Shown: positions 53,149 to 62,258 of the stretch, in pieces
Layout: every line of letters starts with the position of its first letter
Numbering within the stretch: position 1 is the first letter of the stretch
Source: Oceanobacillus sp. CFH 90083
GTDB taxonomy: Bacteria > Bacillota > Bacilli > Bacillales > Amphibacillaceae
Length of the DNA: 64,000 nt
Assembly (NCBI RefSeq): GCF_009389585.1
Contig: NZ_VIYG01000008.1
Span: forward strand, 110,246 to 174,245
Reading direction: 5' to 3'
The notes under the pieces: model-generated
Told to the model about the DNA's origin: nothing
The model's input: the letters and a program-made list of their open reading frames with translations, nothing else
Database searches by the model: none
Program-made: the position numbers and the translations under genes

Positions 53149-53952
53149 ATGAATATACAAGAATTATTTAGTCTGAAAAATAAAGTTGCATTAATTACAG
53201 GGGGCGCTAAAACTTTAGGGTATGATATGGCACTGGCACTTGCAGAAGCTGGTGCAAATGTAGCTATAACAAGTAGAAACTTAGAAGACGCAGAAAAAAG
53301 TGCAGATGATATTAAGGAAATTACAGGGCAGGATGTATTAGGGGTATGCTTAGATGTAACTAATGAGGAGCAGATTATTTCAACTATTCAAAAAGTTAAA
53401 GAATATTTTGGAACCATTGATATCCTTGTTAATAATGCAGGTAACGTGGTTAGTACACCTGAAAATAGCACGCTTGAAAATCGTCCGCTTTCAGAGTGGC
53501 AAAGAACGATTGATATCAATCTAACGGGTGCATTTCTTTGCTCTAAATATGTTGTAGCTGAAGTAATGAAGCCAGCTAAATCTGGTAATATTATAAATTT
53601 AGGTTCGGTAACGGGAATGGTCGGTAAAGATAGACGTGTATATGATGGAACATCTATTGGTGGATCTACAATTGACTATCATGCTTCCAAAGCCGCCATT
53701 ATTAATATGACTAGAGATATGGCTGGGTACCTAGCTGAAAGTGGTATACGTGTGAATTGTATAAGTCCAGGCCCGTTTTGGAGAAATCAAGATCCAAATT
53801 TTGTTAAGGCTTACAGTAAACAGATACCCCTTGGTAGGTTTGGAGAAGAAGGAAAAGAAATCAAAGGTGCAGCTGTTTATTTAGCGTCAGAAGCTTCCTC
53901 CTATGTTACCGGGCATAATTTAGTTATTGATGGAGGCTTAGTAGCTTGGTAA
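53149..53952 (+). CDS. SDR-family oxidoreductase (second cluster)
   Basis: A 267-residue classical short-chain dehydrogenase: TGGAKTLG (17-24) for the nucleotide, NNAG, Ser in NLGSVTGM, catalytic YHASK, and the C-terminal VTGHNLVIDGGLVAW. An insert around DRRVYDGTSIGGSTIDYHAS precedes the YHASK motif and resembles D-mannonate oxidoreductase/gluconate dehydrogenase-type SDRs. TAGGAGG upstream. It probably acts on a sugar acid or ketose made by the neighbouring oxidoreductases. Confidence 0.87.
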   Translation: MNIQELFSLKNKVALITGGAKTLGYDMALALAEAGANVAITSRNLEDAEKSADDIKEITGQDVLGVCLDVTNEEQIISTIQKVKEYFGTIDILVNNAGNVVSTPENSTLENRPLSEWQRTIDINLTGAFLCSKYVVAEVMKPAKSGNIINLGSVTGMVGKDRRVYDGTSIGGSTIDYHASKAAIINMTRDMAGYLAESGIRVNCISPGPFWRNQDPNFVKAYSKQIPLGRFGEEGKEIKGAAVYLASEASSYVTGHNLVIDGGLVAW

Positions 53953-53982
53953 CTAGTACTAAAGGAAGGGACTGATAAGAAG

Positions 53983-55017
53983 ATGAAGCAATTAACAATA
54001 TTAGAAAAAGAAAAGCTCGAATTAGTTGATAGTCCTTCACTCGAAGTTCCGCCTAATTTTGTGAAGGTTAAAGTCCAGGCTTGCGGGATTTGTGGAAGCG
54101 ATATCGCCTTATTAAATGGTTTTAGAGATAGAAAAACTGAATTATATTTTGGTCATGAGTTTACAGGAGTTGTCGAAGCAATAGGTGAGAATGTACATGG
54201 TCTAAGCAAGGGAATGAGAGTAGCTAGTGGAATTATTAAAACCTGCGGAGTGTGTTGGAACTGTAGAAATGGTCATCCAAATTATTGCAAAGGTCTAAAT
54301 AGTGTCCTTAAACCGGGTGGATTCGCTGAAGAAACATTAGTGGAACATTCGGATGATTTTCAGTTCTTAACTCCTTTACCAGAAGAGGTAGACGATATAG
54401 CAGGAACGCTTCATGAAACTGTTAGCTGTGTTTTAAGGATTGTAGAACGTGCACAAATTAAAACTGGTCAAACTGTTTTGATAATTGGGTTAGGAGCTAT
54501 AGGTGTCATAGCAGGGGAACTCTTTAAATATTTAGGCGCATCTAAAGTTATTGGAATGGATATAAGCCTTGAAAAAACAAAGGTCGCGCAAGAACTTAAG
54601 TTTGATAAAGTTATTGATCGTAATAACAAAAAATGGATTTCTGAAATATATGAGGAGGTTGGTCCACAAGGAGTAGATATTATAGTAGAGGCAACGGGAT
54701 CATCCATGGTTTTATCTGATGCTTTTGAGGTAGCCAGAAAAGGTGCTCAAATTATAATAGGAAGTGTTTATCATGGTCCTGCAAATAATCTGGATCTACT
54801 CCCCATTTTGAGAAAAGAACTAACTGTAATTGGAGCGAAAGGGTCGTATCCTTATACAAATTCCAACGATGAATCAACCGCTATGAATTTATTAAAATCT
54901 AATGTATTTACATCCAGTAAAATCACAAAGGTATATAAAAAAGAAGAATTTGCTGACGCATTTGAAGATGCAAAGGGTGGTAAGTGCATTAAACCTGTTA
55001 TTAGGTTTAATGATTAA
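53983..55017 (+). CDS. Zinc-dependent alcohol dehydrogenase (MDR, polyol type)
   Basis: A 344-residue medium-chain dehydrogenase. Catalytic zinc residues lie in CGICGSD and GHEFTG. A structural-zinc cysteine cluster is in CGVCWNCRNGHPNYC, the NAD site is IIGLGAIGVIAGEL. The type is that of threonine, sorbitol or galactitol-1-phosphate dehydrogenases, so a secondary alcohol on a polyol or sugar acid is the likely substrate. The AAAGGAAGGG site is 12-13 nt from the ATG, rather long. Last gene before a 319-bp gap. Confidence 0.87.
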   Translation: MKQLTILEKEKLELVDSPSLEVPPNFVKVKVQACGICGSDIALLNGFRDRKTELYFGHEFTGVVEAIGENVHGLSKGMRVASGIIKTCGVCWNCRNGHPNYCKGLNSVLKPGGFAEETLVEHSDDFQFLTPLPEEVDDIAGTLHETVSCVLRIVERAQIKTGQTVLIIGLGAIGVIAGELFKYLGASKVIGMDISLEKTKVAQELKFDKVIDRNNKKWISEIYEEVGPQGVDIIVEATGSSMVLSDAFEVARKGAQIIIGSVYHGPANNLDLLPILRKELTVIGAKGSYPYTNSNDESTAMNLLKSNVFTSSKITKVYKKEEFADAFEDAKGGKCIKPVIRFND

Positions 55018-55336
55018 ATATAGATTCAATATTAGTAGGTGATTTTTTAATCAGATAATTAGATTACCTGTCAAGATATAATCAAAAAATTAGGTTCGTC
55101 GCTATATAGTGTTTAATTCCACTTTTTGTGCTTCCCCAACAATGAAGCTAATTATTTGAGTAACAGGTGGTGAATGTTGATCGAGCAACTGAACTAATTC
55201 CCTTGTCCTACTGAGCTTTGAGCGATTCGTGACCAATAACTAATGTAACATTAAGTAATGGCAAAAGTTTAGTCCTAGTAATTTGTTGTTTCAACACTAG
55301 ATAGCGGAGAGCCAAAAATTAAAGAGGTGAAACATA
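55018..55336. other. Gap before the TRAP transporter, with a possible decayed minus-strand coding remnant
   Basis: On the minus strand, about 55270 to 55102 reads as protein-like sequence in two frames (PLLNVTLVIGHESLKAQ, then RTRELVQLLDQHSPPVTQI), joined only if one frameshift is allowed and ending in a TAG at 55102. No family was recognised. No strong promoter or terminator was found, although the gap suggests separate initiation of the TRAP genes. Confidence 0.3.
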
Positions 55337-56344
55337 ATGAAAAAAATATTATTTGCTATTTCAATGGTTCTGTTTATAACCGTGCTTAGTGCATGCGGTG
55401 AGAATAATGAAACAGCACAAGGTAGTGAAGATGTTGAACAAATCGTATTAAGAGCTGGTCATAATCAGGTGCCAGATTATCCAGACGGACAGGTTATTCA
55501 TCATTTTGCTGACAAAGTAGCAGAGTTGTCAGATGATAAAATCAAAATTGAAGTCTATGATAATGCAACTCTTGGAAACGAAAATGAATTATTTGAAGGA
55601 ATGAGAGTGGGCTCCGTTGATATGGGTAAAGCGATTACTTCAGTCATGTCAAGTACAGTAGAATCATTTGGAGCATTTGATCTACCTTATTTATTTGAAG
55701 ATAAAGAGCATATGTTCGAGGTGTTAAACGGTCAAGCTGGAGAGAGTTTACTACAGGACCTAGAAGAAAAAGCAGGCGTAAAAGGTCTATTTTGGTTGGA
55801 TCAAGGTACTAGAAACTTTTATACAGTTGACACTCCAGTAAAAGTACCAGAGGATTTAAACGGCTTGACAATAAGAGGTGTTCAAAGTCCTATAATGGTA
55901 GATGCGATTAATGCAATGGGGGGAGCTGCAACCCCGATGCCTTGGGGAGAAGTCTATAATAGTTTAAGCCAAGGAGTAATAGATGGTGCTGAAAATGCTC
56001 CAGATGCTATTTGGTATTCCAAACAGTACGAAGTTGTGAACTACTACAGTCAGACAGAACATTTTAGAACACCTTCATTATTTATGATTAGTTTAGAAAG
56101 TTGGGATAATCTTTCTGAGGAAAATCAAGATTTAATCCTACAAGCAGCAGAAGAATCAGAAGAATGGGGCAAGGATTTATATGAGGAGGTAGTAGATGAT
56201 TTATTAAAACAAATGGAAGAAGACGGATTGGAAATAGTGGAAGATGTAGATGTAGAAGCATTCAGAGGATTAGTAGAACCGGTTTATGAGAAACATTCAG
56301 AAAGTGTTGGGCAAGATCTCATTGAAAGCATAAGGAATAGATAA
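55337..56344 (+). CDS. TRAP transporter solute-binding lipoprotein (DctP family)
   Basis: A 335-residue DctP-type binding protein anchored as a lipoprotein (lipobox LSAC, Cys20). Typical parts are IKIEVYDNATLGNENELFEGMRVGSVDM, FDLPYLFEDKEHMF, LTIRGVQSPIMVDAINAMGG (the conserved Arg that binds the carboxylate) and EVYNSLSQGVIDGAENAP. TRAP systems import organic and sugar acids such as sialic acid, galacturonate or gluconate-like compounds. AAAGAGGTG site upstream. A small hairpin separates it from the membrane subunits. Confidence 0.92.
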   Translation: MKKILFAISMVLFITVLSACGENNETAQGSEDVEQIVLRAGHNQVPDYPDGQVIHHFADKVAELSDDKIKIEVYDNATLGNENELFEGMRVGSVDMGKAITSVMSSTVESFGAFDLPYLFEDKEHMFEVLNGQAGESLLQDLEEKAGVKGLFWLDQGTRNFYTVDTPVKVPEDLNGLTIRGVQSPIMVDAINAMGGAATPMPWGEVYNSLSQGVIDGAENAPDAIWYSKQYEVVNYYSQTEHFRTPSLFMISLESWDNLSEENQDLILQAAEESEEWGKDLYEEVVDDLLKQMEEDGLEIVEDVDVEAFRGLVEPVYEKHSESVGQDLIESIRNR

Positions 56345-56353
56345 AACACTATA

Positions 56354-56374
56354 AAGACTGGGATTCTCAGTCTT
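56354..56374 (+). terminator. Short intercistronic hairpin after the DctP gene
   Basis: AAGACTG (56354-56360) pairs with CAGTCTT (56368-56374) around a 7-nt loop, without a T tract. It may protect the more abundant binding-protein mRNA. Confidence 0.4.
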
Positions 56375-56394
56375 ATCATAAAGGAGTTAGTTAA

Positions 56395-56862
56395 ATGGAA
56401 GGGAATTCAAAAAGACGATATAATCTCTTAGAGTGGATAACAGCTATAATCCTTATGGTAATTTTAGCAGTCACCTTTGCTAATGTGGTAGGAAGATATA
56501 TTGCTAATTCGCCTATTTTCTGGTCTGATGAATTAAATACTAATCTTTTTGTTTGGTTAACATTTTTAGGAAGTGCAATAGCTGTTTCTACAAATGAACA
56601 TATGTCTATTAGTTTTTTCTTCAATAAATTACCAACTAAGTTACAAATGATATTAAAATATGTTGGTATTATTATTACGATTATTACCTTTTGCTACCTA
56701 GTAGTACAGGGTGTAATGGCAACAATGGCGCTGAAAGACCAGAGATTATCGTCATTACCATTTTCAAGGGCTTGGTCATTTGCTCCAATCCCTATCGGCT
56801 TTTCTGTGATGATTTATTTTTTAATAATAAAAAATGTTTTTAAGAATAAAGGAGGTCTATAG
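56395..56862 (+). CDS. TRAP transporter small membrane subunit (DctQ family)
   Basis: A 155-residue protein with four TM helices, the small subunit of a TRAP importer. Characteristic parts are WITAIILMVILAVTFANVVGRY, the conserved FWSDELNTNLFVWLTFLGSA and EHMSISFF. AAAGGAGTTAG upstream. It ends directly before the DctM start. Confidence 0.9.
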   Translation: MEGNSKRRYNLLEWITAIILMVILAVTFANVVGRYIANSPIFWSDELNTNLFVWLTFLGSAIAVSTNEHMSISFFFNKLPTKLQMILKYVGIIITIITFCYLVVQGVMATMALKDQRLSSLPFSRAWSFAPIPIGFSVMIYFLIIKNVFKNKGGL

Positions 56863-58140
56863 ATGGTAATAGCAGTTTTATTTATCACCTTTTTTGCCTT
56901 GTTATTTATCAATGTACCAATAGGCTTCTCTATTATTATCGCTTCACTTGGATCCATGTTATTAAGTGGAAATAGCGGGTTTACAATCATCCAATCACTC
57001 CAGACATCTGCAGCTTCAAGTTCATTATTAGCGATTCCTTTTTTTGTTACAGCTGGACTCATTATGGATCGAGGAGGCATAATTAGACTGCTTTTGGATT
57101 TCGCAAACGCAGTGGTTGGTCATATTAAAGGAGGATTATCCCTAGTCAATGTACTCAGTAGTATGTTGTTTAGTGGGATTTCGGGATCTTCAGTAGCTGA
57201 TACTGCAAGTATCGGTTCTGTTTTAATCCCTGCCATGAGAGAAAAAAAATATGATATGGGTTTTACTGCAGCTATAACAGCGAGTTCAGGTACTTTAGGT
57301 GCAATATTACCACCTAGTATTCCAATGGTTATTTTAGGTTTAACAGCAAATGTATCAATAGGATCATTATTTCTAGCAGGGATAATCCCGGGAATTTTAA
57401 TGGGAGTAGCTATGCTATTATACGCATACTATTATTCTGTTAAACAACAATATCCTACAGAACCTCGAGTCCCATTAGGGCAAGTCGTTATAAGGTTATT
57501 TAAAGCTATTATTCCATTGTTTACCGTAGTAATTATTATTGCTGGAATTGTTGGTGGAGTGTTTACTCCCACTGAGGCTGGAGCAATCGCATGTGTTTAT
57601 GCTTTATTTTTAGGAATGTTTGTATATAAGAAAATTAAAATTTTGGATTTACCTGGGATATTTCTAGATGGAGCAAAAATCACAGCTACGGTTATGATAG
57701 TGGTAATTGGTGCTTCTGTATTTGGTAAAGTATTAACATATGAACGTATTCCGCAAATGCTAGTTGATTTTCTGATAACCATTACAGATAACCAGTACTT
57801 ACTACTGCTATTAATTACTCTACTATTATTGGTACTTGGAACTTTTCTTGATCCAACTCCAATTATTCTGCTAGTGGCGCCAATTCTATTTCCAGTAATC
57901 TTACAAATTGGGATAGATCCAATTCACTTTGGAATGATTTTTATCATTACAATGGCAATCGGTCAGATTACACCACCTGTAGGTGTAGTATTGTTTACTG
58001 CACAAAGTATAGCCAAAATTCCAATAGAGCAGATTATAAGGTCACTAGTACCACTTTGGGGAGTTATGATTGTAATTCTGCTTTTAGTAATATTTATTCC
58101 GGCAATTTCTACGACCATACCCAATCATTTTAACCTGTAA
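56863..58140 (+). CDS. TRAP transporter large membrane subunit (DctM family)
   Basis: A 425-residue membrane protein with about twelve TM helices that forms the sodium-coupled translocation path of the TRAP importer. Family hallmarks are SGISGSSVADTASIG, ASSGTLGAILPPSIPMVILG, FTPTEAGAIACVYAL and IGQITPPVGVVLF. The ribosome binding site AAAGGAGGT lies in the end of the dctQ-type gene, so the subunits are translated together. Confidence 0.93.
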   Translation: MVIAVLFITFFALLFINVPIGFSIIIASLGSMLLSGNSGFTIIQSLQTSAASSSLLAIPFFVTAGLIMDRGGIIRLLLDFANAVVGHIKGGLSLVNVLSSMLFSGISGSSVADTASIGSVLIPAMREKKYDMGFTAAITASSGTLGAILPPSIPMVILGLTANVSIGSLFLAGIIPGILMGVAMLLYAYYYSVKQQYPTEPRVPLGQVVIRLFKAIIPLFTVVIIIAGIVGGVFTPTEAGAIACVYALFLGMFVYKKIKILDLPGIFLDGAKITATVMIVVIGASVFGKVLTYERIPQMLVDFLITITDNQYLLLLLITLLLLVLGTFLDPTPIILLVAPILFPVILQIGIDPIHFGMIFIITMAIGQITPPVGVVLFTAQSIAKIPIEQIIRSLVPLWGVMIVILLLVIFIPAISTTIPNHFNL

Positions 58141-58303
58141 AAGGTAGAATATGGGGTGGATGCCTATTATAGAAGATAGATTTGAAGGTACTAAATCTTG
58201 AAATTAAAATCGGAAAACAGCAAATAATAATTAAAAAAATAATATAGTCTATTTTCAGAAAATATTAAGGTGAATAGTTTTTTCATGAAGGAGTGAGATA
58301 GAT

Positions 58304-59329
58304 ATGGCAGAAAAGAAATCGTATGTGTTTGAAGAAAATAATGTTCCATTTCAGATATGCCATGCAACGAATTGTCTTGCATTAGATAATAATGACTTGC
58401 TGGTTACATGGTTTGCTGGTAGTCGTGAAGGAAATAATGATATCGCAATTTGGATTAGCCGCTTTTCAAAAGGTGAATGGGAAAAGAGTGTTGTAATTGC
58501 TGATGATAAAGAGGAGCCCAATTGGAATCCTGTGCTTCATCAATTGAAGGGGGGCAGGCTTCTTCTTTTTTATAAAGTTGGAAGAGATATACATTCTTGG
58601 AGAACAATGATCCGTATTTCTGATGATCGAGGAAAGACGTGGACTGAGCCAAGAGAGCTGGTACCTGGAGATAAAGGAGGAAGAGGACCAGTAAGAACAA
58701 AAGTTTTAACACTTTCAGATTATTCGTTATTGGCTGGCAGTTCTAGTGAGCAAGGAGTGTGGACTACTTTTACTGACCGTTCAATTGATGAGGGAAAAAG
58801 TTGGGTACGAAGTGAATCTATTGCTTTGGACGATATTTCCTATCATGGAGAAAAAACCGTATCACATACAGATATTGAAGTCTCAGAACAATCTTTTTAT
58901 GGTAGAGGAATTATCCAACCAACGCTATGGGAATCAAAGTCAGGGAATGTCCATATGCTTATGCGCTCTTCAGAAGGTCGAATATATCGAGCTGATTCAG
59001 CAGATTTTGGAAAAACATGGTCTTCTGCTTATGCAACATCGTTACCCAATAATAACAGTGGAATTGATGTTGTTCAATTGACAAATGGTTCGCTTGTGCT
59101 TTGCTATAATCCAGTAGCAGAAAACTGGGGAAAGAGGTCACCTTTACGTCTGGCAATTTCAAAAGATAACGGTAATACTTGGAAGGACATTTATACGCTT
59201 GAAGAGGGAGAAGGAGAGTATTCCTATCCATCGATAACAAGAAAGGACCAGACGATTTATTTATCGTATACATGGAATAGAAAAAGAGTTGCTGTTTGGC
59301 AATTTGAAGAAAAGGAATTGGAGGAATAG
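58304..59329 (+). CDS. BNR/sialidase-like beta-propeller protein, cytoplasmic
   Basis: A 341-residue six-bladed propeller of the BNR-repeat/exo-alpha-sialidase-like group. Four Asp boxes (S-x-D-x-G-x-T/S-W) are seen: SDDRGKTW, SIDEGKSW, SADFGKTW and SKDNGNTW. There is no signal peptide, so it acts inside the cell on a compound delivered by the TRAP system next door, unlike secreted sialidases. Its reaction is uncertain: glycosidase, lyase or epimerase of an acidic sugar are all possible. GAAGGAGTGAG upstream. It is 5 bp before the DapA-family gene. Confidence 0.8.
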   Translation: MAEKKSYVFEENNVPFQICHATNCLALDNNDLLVTWFAGSREGNNDIAIWISRFSKGEWEKSVVIADDKEEPNWNPVLHQLKGGRLLLFYKVGRDIHSWRTMIRISDDRGKTWTEPRELVPGDKGGRGPVRTKVLTLSDYSLLAGSSSEQGVWTTFTDRSIDEGKSWVRSESIALDDISYHGEKTVSHTDIEVSEQSFYGRGIIQPTLWESKSGNVHMLMRSSEGRIYRADSADFGKTWSSAYATSLPNNNSGIDVVQLTNGSLVLCYNPVAENWGKRSPLRLAISKDNGNTWKDIYTLEEGEGEYSYPSITRKDQTIYLSYTWNRKRVAVWQFEEKELEE

Positions 59330-59334
59330 GAAGA

Positions 59335-60261
59335 ATGAGTAATCAATTTCCAGGTGGTGTATGGCCAGTAATGCTTACCCCCTTTACGAAAGATAATCAG
59401 ATTGATTATCCTGCGCTTGAAGAATTAGTTAATTGGTATATAGAAAAAGGAGTTGATGGTTTATTTGCAGTTTGTCAATCTAGTGAAATGTTTTTTTTAA
59501 CTGAGGAAGAAAGTATACAGATTGCTTCTTTTGTTAAAGAAAAAGCTGCTGGCAGAGTTCCTGTTATTGCCTCTGGTCATACTGCGTCAGCACTGGAAGA
59601 TCAAGTAATACAAATCAAAAAGATGGCTGCTACTGGAGTAGATGCAGTAATTTTGATTACAAATCGACTTGTTGATGAACATGAGGATGAAGATGTATTC
59701 CGTGAAAATATTTATAAATTAATAGAACAAGTACCTGCGGATATTCCATTAGGTTTTTATGAATGTCCCAAACCGTATAAACGGTTAATTTCACCAAATC
59801 TATTGAAAGAGCTTGCATTTACAGGGCGTTTTTATTTCTTAAAAGATACTTGCTGTGATCGAGAACAAATAGAAGAAAAACTAAAAGCTGCAAGGAATAC
59901 AAATTTAAAAATATATAATGCGAATACGGCTACATTATTAGAAACGTTACAGGCAGGAGTGGCTGGATACAGTGGCGTAATGGCAAACTTTCAGCCTGAT
60001 TTATATGTATGGTTGATGTCAAAATTTAAACAAGACCCCCAAAAAGCAGAAACATTACAAAATTTCCTGAGTATGTCAGCTTTGATAGAGCGTCAAAATT
60101 ATCCAGAAAATGCAAAGTATTTCTTGCAATTAGAGGGGCTCTCATGGACAAATAAAACACGTACAAGCCTTGTACCACTTACACCTACGGATAAATTGGA
60201 AGTACAACAACTTCAATCCTTAACTTCCGAATACCGAATGCGTTTTATACAAAATAGGTAA
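59335..60261 (+). CDS. DapA/NanA-family aldolase or dehydratase
   Basis: A 308-residue class I (Schiff-base) lyase of the dihydrodipicolinate synthase family. GGVWPVMLTPF and GVDGLFAVCQSSEMFFLTEEE begin the TIM barrel, GFYECPKPYKR includes the Tyr region, and FYFLKDTCC has the expected catalytic lysine. Next to a BNR protein and TRAP importer it is likely a 2-keto-3-deoxy-acid or neuraminate-type lyase; NanK/NanE genes are absent, so sialic acid itself is not supported. Start ATG at 59335 or the overlapping region 5 bp after the BNR gene. Confidence 0.83.
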   Translation: MSNQFPGGVWPVMLTPFTKDNQIDYPALEELVNWYIEKGVDGLFAVCQSSEMFFLTEEESIQIASFVKEKAAGRVPVIASGHTASALEDQVIQIKKMAATGVDAVILITNRLVDEHEDEDVFRENIYKLIEQVPADIPLGFYECPKPYKRLISPNLLKELAFTGRFYFLKDTCCDREQIEEKLKAARNTNLKIYNANTATLLETLQAGVAGYSGVMANFQPDLYVWLMSKFKQDPQKAETLQNFLSMSALIERQNYPENAKYFLQLEGLSWTNKTRTSLVPLTPTDKLEVQQLQSLTSEYRMRFIQNR

Positions 60262-60393
60262 CGGTAAGATTAGCATTTAAACTTTTAAAATATTTAATCT
60301 TTCGATATAAAAAGATTTTGGTAGGTTAAGTGATTTAGAAATTTTCTTAAATTAAGCAGGTTCAAAAAAGATGATAAAGAGGGAGGAACCAAC

Positions 60394-62205
60394 ATGTTAA
60401 CAAATAAAGATAATTTTTCAAAAAATGCTGGAAATAGATGGGTTGGAGAATTTCCAAAAATCGGGATTCGTCCTGTCATTGACGGCCGGCAAGGAGGAAT
60501 TCGAGAATCCTTAGAAGAGGTTACGATGAAAATGGCAACAAGTGTGGCAAGTCTGCTAAAGGAGCAGCTACACTATCCAGATGGCTCTCCGGTAGAATGT
60601 GTCATTGCAGATACGACCATTGGCGGTGTTGTGGAAGCAGCTCAAGCACAAGAAAAGTTTAAGAAAGAGGGTGTTGCCATAACGATTACCGTCTCTCCCT
60701 CCTGGTGTTATCCAACAGAAACAATGGATCAAGATCCTCATACGATTAAAGCAATATGGGGATTTAATGGTACGGAAAGACCAGGAGCTGTCTATTTAGC
60801 GGCTGCTTCTTCTGCACATAATCAAAAAGGATTACCAGTGTTCAATATTTATGGACAGGACGTACAAGAAATGAGTGATTCTTCCGTTCCTGAAGATGTA
60901 CAAACGAAATTAGTACAGTTTTCCAAAGCTGCGCTTGCAGTCACAACGATTCGTGATAAATCATATCTTTCCATCGGTTCGGTATCGATGGGGATAGCAA
61001 GCAGTGTTGTCATCGAAGAATTTTTCCAGAAATATCTAGGAATGAGAAATGAATACGTAGATATGAGTGAAATCATAAGAAGACTGCAGAATGAAATTTA
61101 TGATGAAGAAGAATATGAATTAGCTTATACATGGGTACGGGAAAATTGTAAAGAAGGAGAAAATACAAATTTACCAGAGGCGCAACGAACGGAAGAACAA
61201 AAAGAGGAGGATTGGAAAACCGTTGTTAAAATGGCGCTTATTGCAAGAGACCTTATGATTGGAAATCCAAAACTAGCCGAGAAGGGCTTTGGAGAAGCTG
61301 CATTAGGGCATAATGCCATCGCTGCCGGTTTTCAGGGACAGCGCGCATGGACAGATTTTATGCCGACTGGAGACTTTATGGAAGCTATCTTAAATTCATC
61401 ATTTGATTGGAATGGGATAAGAGAGCCTTTTATGATGGCTACTGAAAATGATACGTTAAATGGAATTACGATGCTGTTTGGACATATGCTGACAAATGCA
61501 GCACAAATATTTGCTGATGTTCGCACCTATTGGAGCCCTGAGGCCGTTAAACGTGTAACGGGTAAAGAATTAACAGGAGCAGCATCGAATGGAATCATTC
61601 ATTTGCTGAACTCGGGACCGGCTTCCTTAGATGGCACAGGGCAGCAAGAAAAGGATGGTTCACCTGCTATGAAGCCATTTTGGGAAATTTCAGAGGAAGA
61701 AGTAAATAAATGTCTGGATGCCACGAAATGGTGCCAAGCTGTTGATTTCTTTCCCGGAGGAGGTTTCTCTACGGACTTTACAACAAAAGGCGGCATGCCT
61801 GTAACGATTGCGCGAATCAATATCATTGATGGGCTTGGACCAGTTCTGCAACTTGCGGAAGGTTACAGTGTAGAGTTAGAACAGGATGTGCATGATACGT
61901 TAGATAAAAGAACGGATTCTACCTGGCCAACTACTTGGTTTGTTCCTAAATTGACAGGAGAGGGTGCATTTAAAGATGTTTATTCTGTAATGTATAATTG
62001 GGGATCCAATCACTGTGCGGTAAGTTATGGACATATTGGTGATGATTTCATTACGCTAGCTTCGATGCTTCGAATTCCGGTTTCGATGCATAATGTAGAT
62101 GAAAGTCGTATTTTCCGTCCTAGTGTTTGGACTGCGTTTGGGAGTGGTGACTTTACAGGAGCGGATTATCGCGCTTGTCAAACATATGGACCATTATATA
62201 AATAA
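60394..62205 (+). CDS. fucI: L-fucose/D-arabinose isomerase
   Basis: A 603-residue isomerase of the FucI family converting L-fucose to L-fuculose or D-arabinose to D-ribulose with Mn2+. Features are [21 protein letters not shown] at the N-terminus, [45 protein letters not shown] (metal region), [12 protein letters not shown] and the C-terminal [13 protein letters not shown]. Length is normal (~590). GGGAGGA upstream of the ATG. Its stop overlaps the frame of the kinase gene (TAATG). Confidence 0.94.
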   Translation: MLTNKDNFSKNAGNRWVGEFPKIGIRPVIDGRQGGIRESLEEVTMKMATSVASLLKEQLHYPDGSPVECVIADTTIGGVVEAAQAQEKFKKEGVAITITVSPSWCYPTETMDQDPHTIKAIWGFNGTERPGAVYLAAASSAHNQKGLPVFNIYGQDVQEMSDSSVPEDVQTKLVQFSKAALAVTTIRDKSYLSIGSVSMGIASSVVIEEFFQKYLGMRNEYVDMSEIIRRLQNEIYDEEEYELAYTWVRENCKEGENTNLPEAQRTEEQKEEDWKTVVKMALIARDLMIGNPKLAEKGFGEAALGHNAIAAGFQGQRAWTDFMPTGDFMEAILNSSFDWNGIREPFMMATENDTLNGITMLFGHMLTNAAQIFADVRTYWSPEAVKRVTGKELTGAASNGIIHLLNSGPASLDGTGQQEKDGSPAMKPFWEISEEEVNKCLDATKWCQAVDFFPGGGFSTDFTTKGGMPVTIARINIIDGLGPVLQLAEGYSVELEQDVHDTLDKRTDSTWPTTWFVPKLTGEGAFKDVYSVMYNWGSNHCAVSYGHIGDDFITLASMLRIPVSMHNVDESRIFRPSVWTAFGSGDFTGADYRACQTYGPLYK

Positions 62206-62258
62206 TGATAAATCATTTTGAGTTTGCGAACGCTGAAGTGATGAAGGAGGGGAAAGAC

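Noticed and set aside
58304..60261. A sialic acid (nan) catabolic operon
   Set aside because: NanE, NanK and a secreted sialidase are absent, and the BNR protein has no signal peptide; the lyase is only family-level similar.
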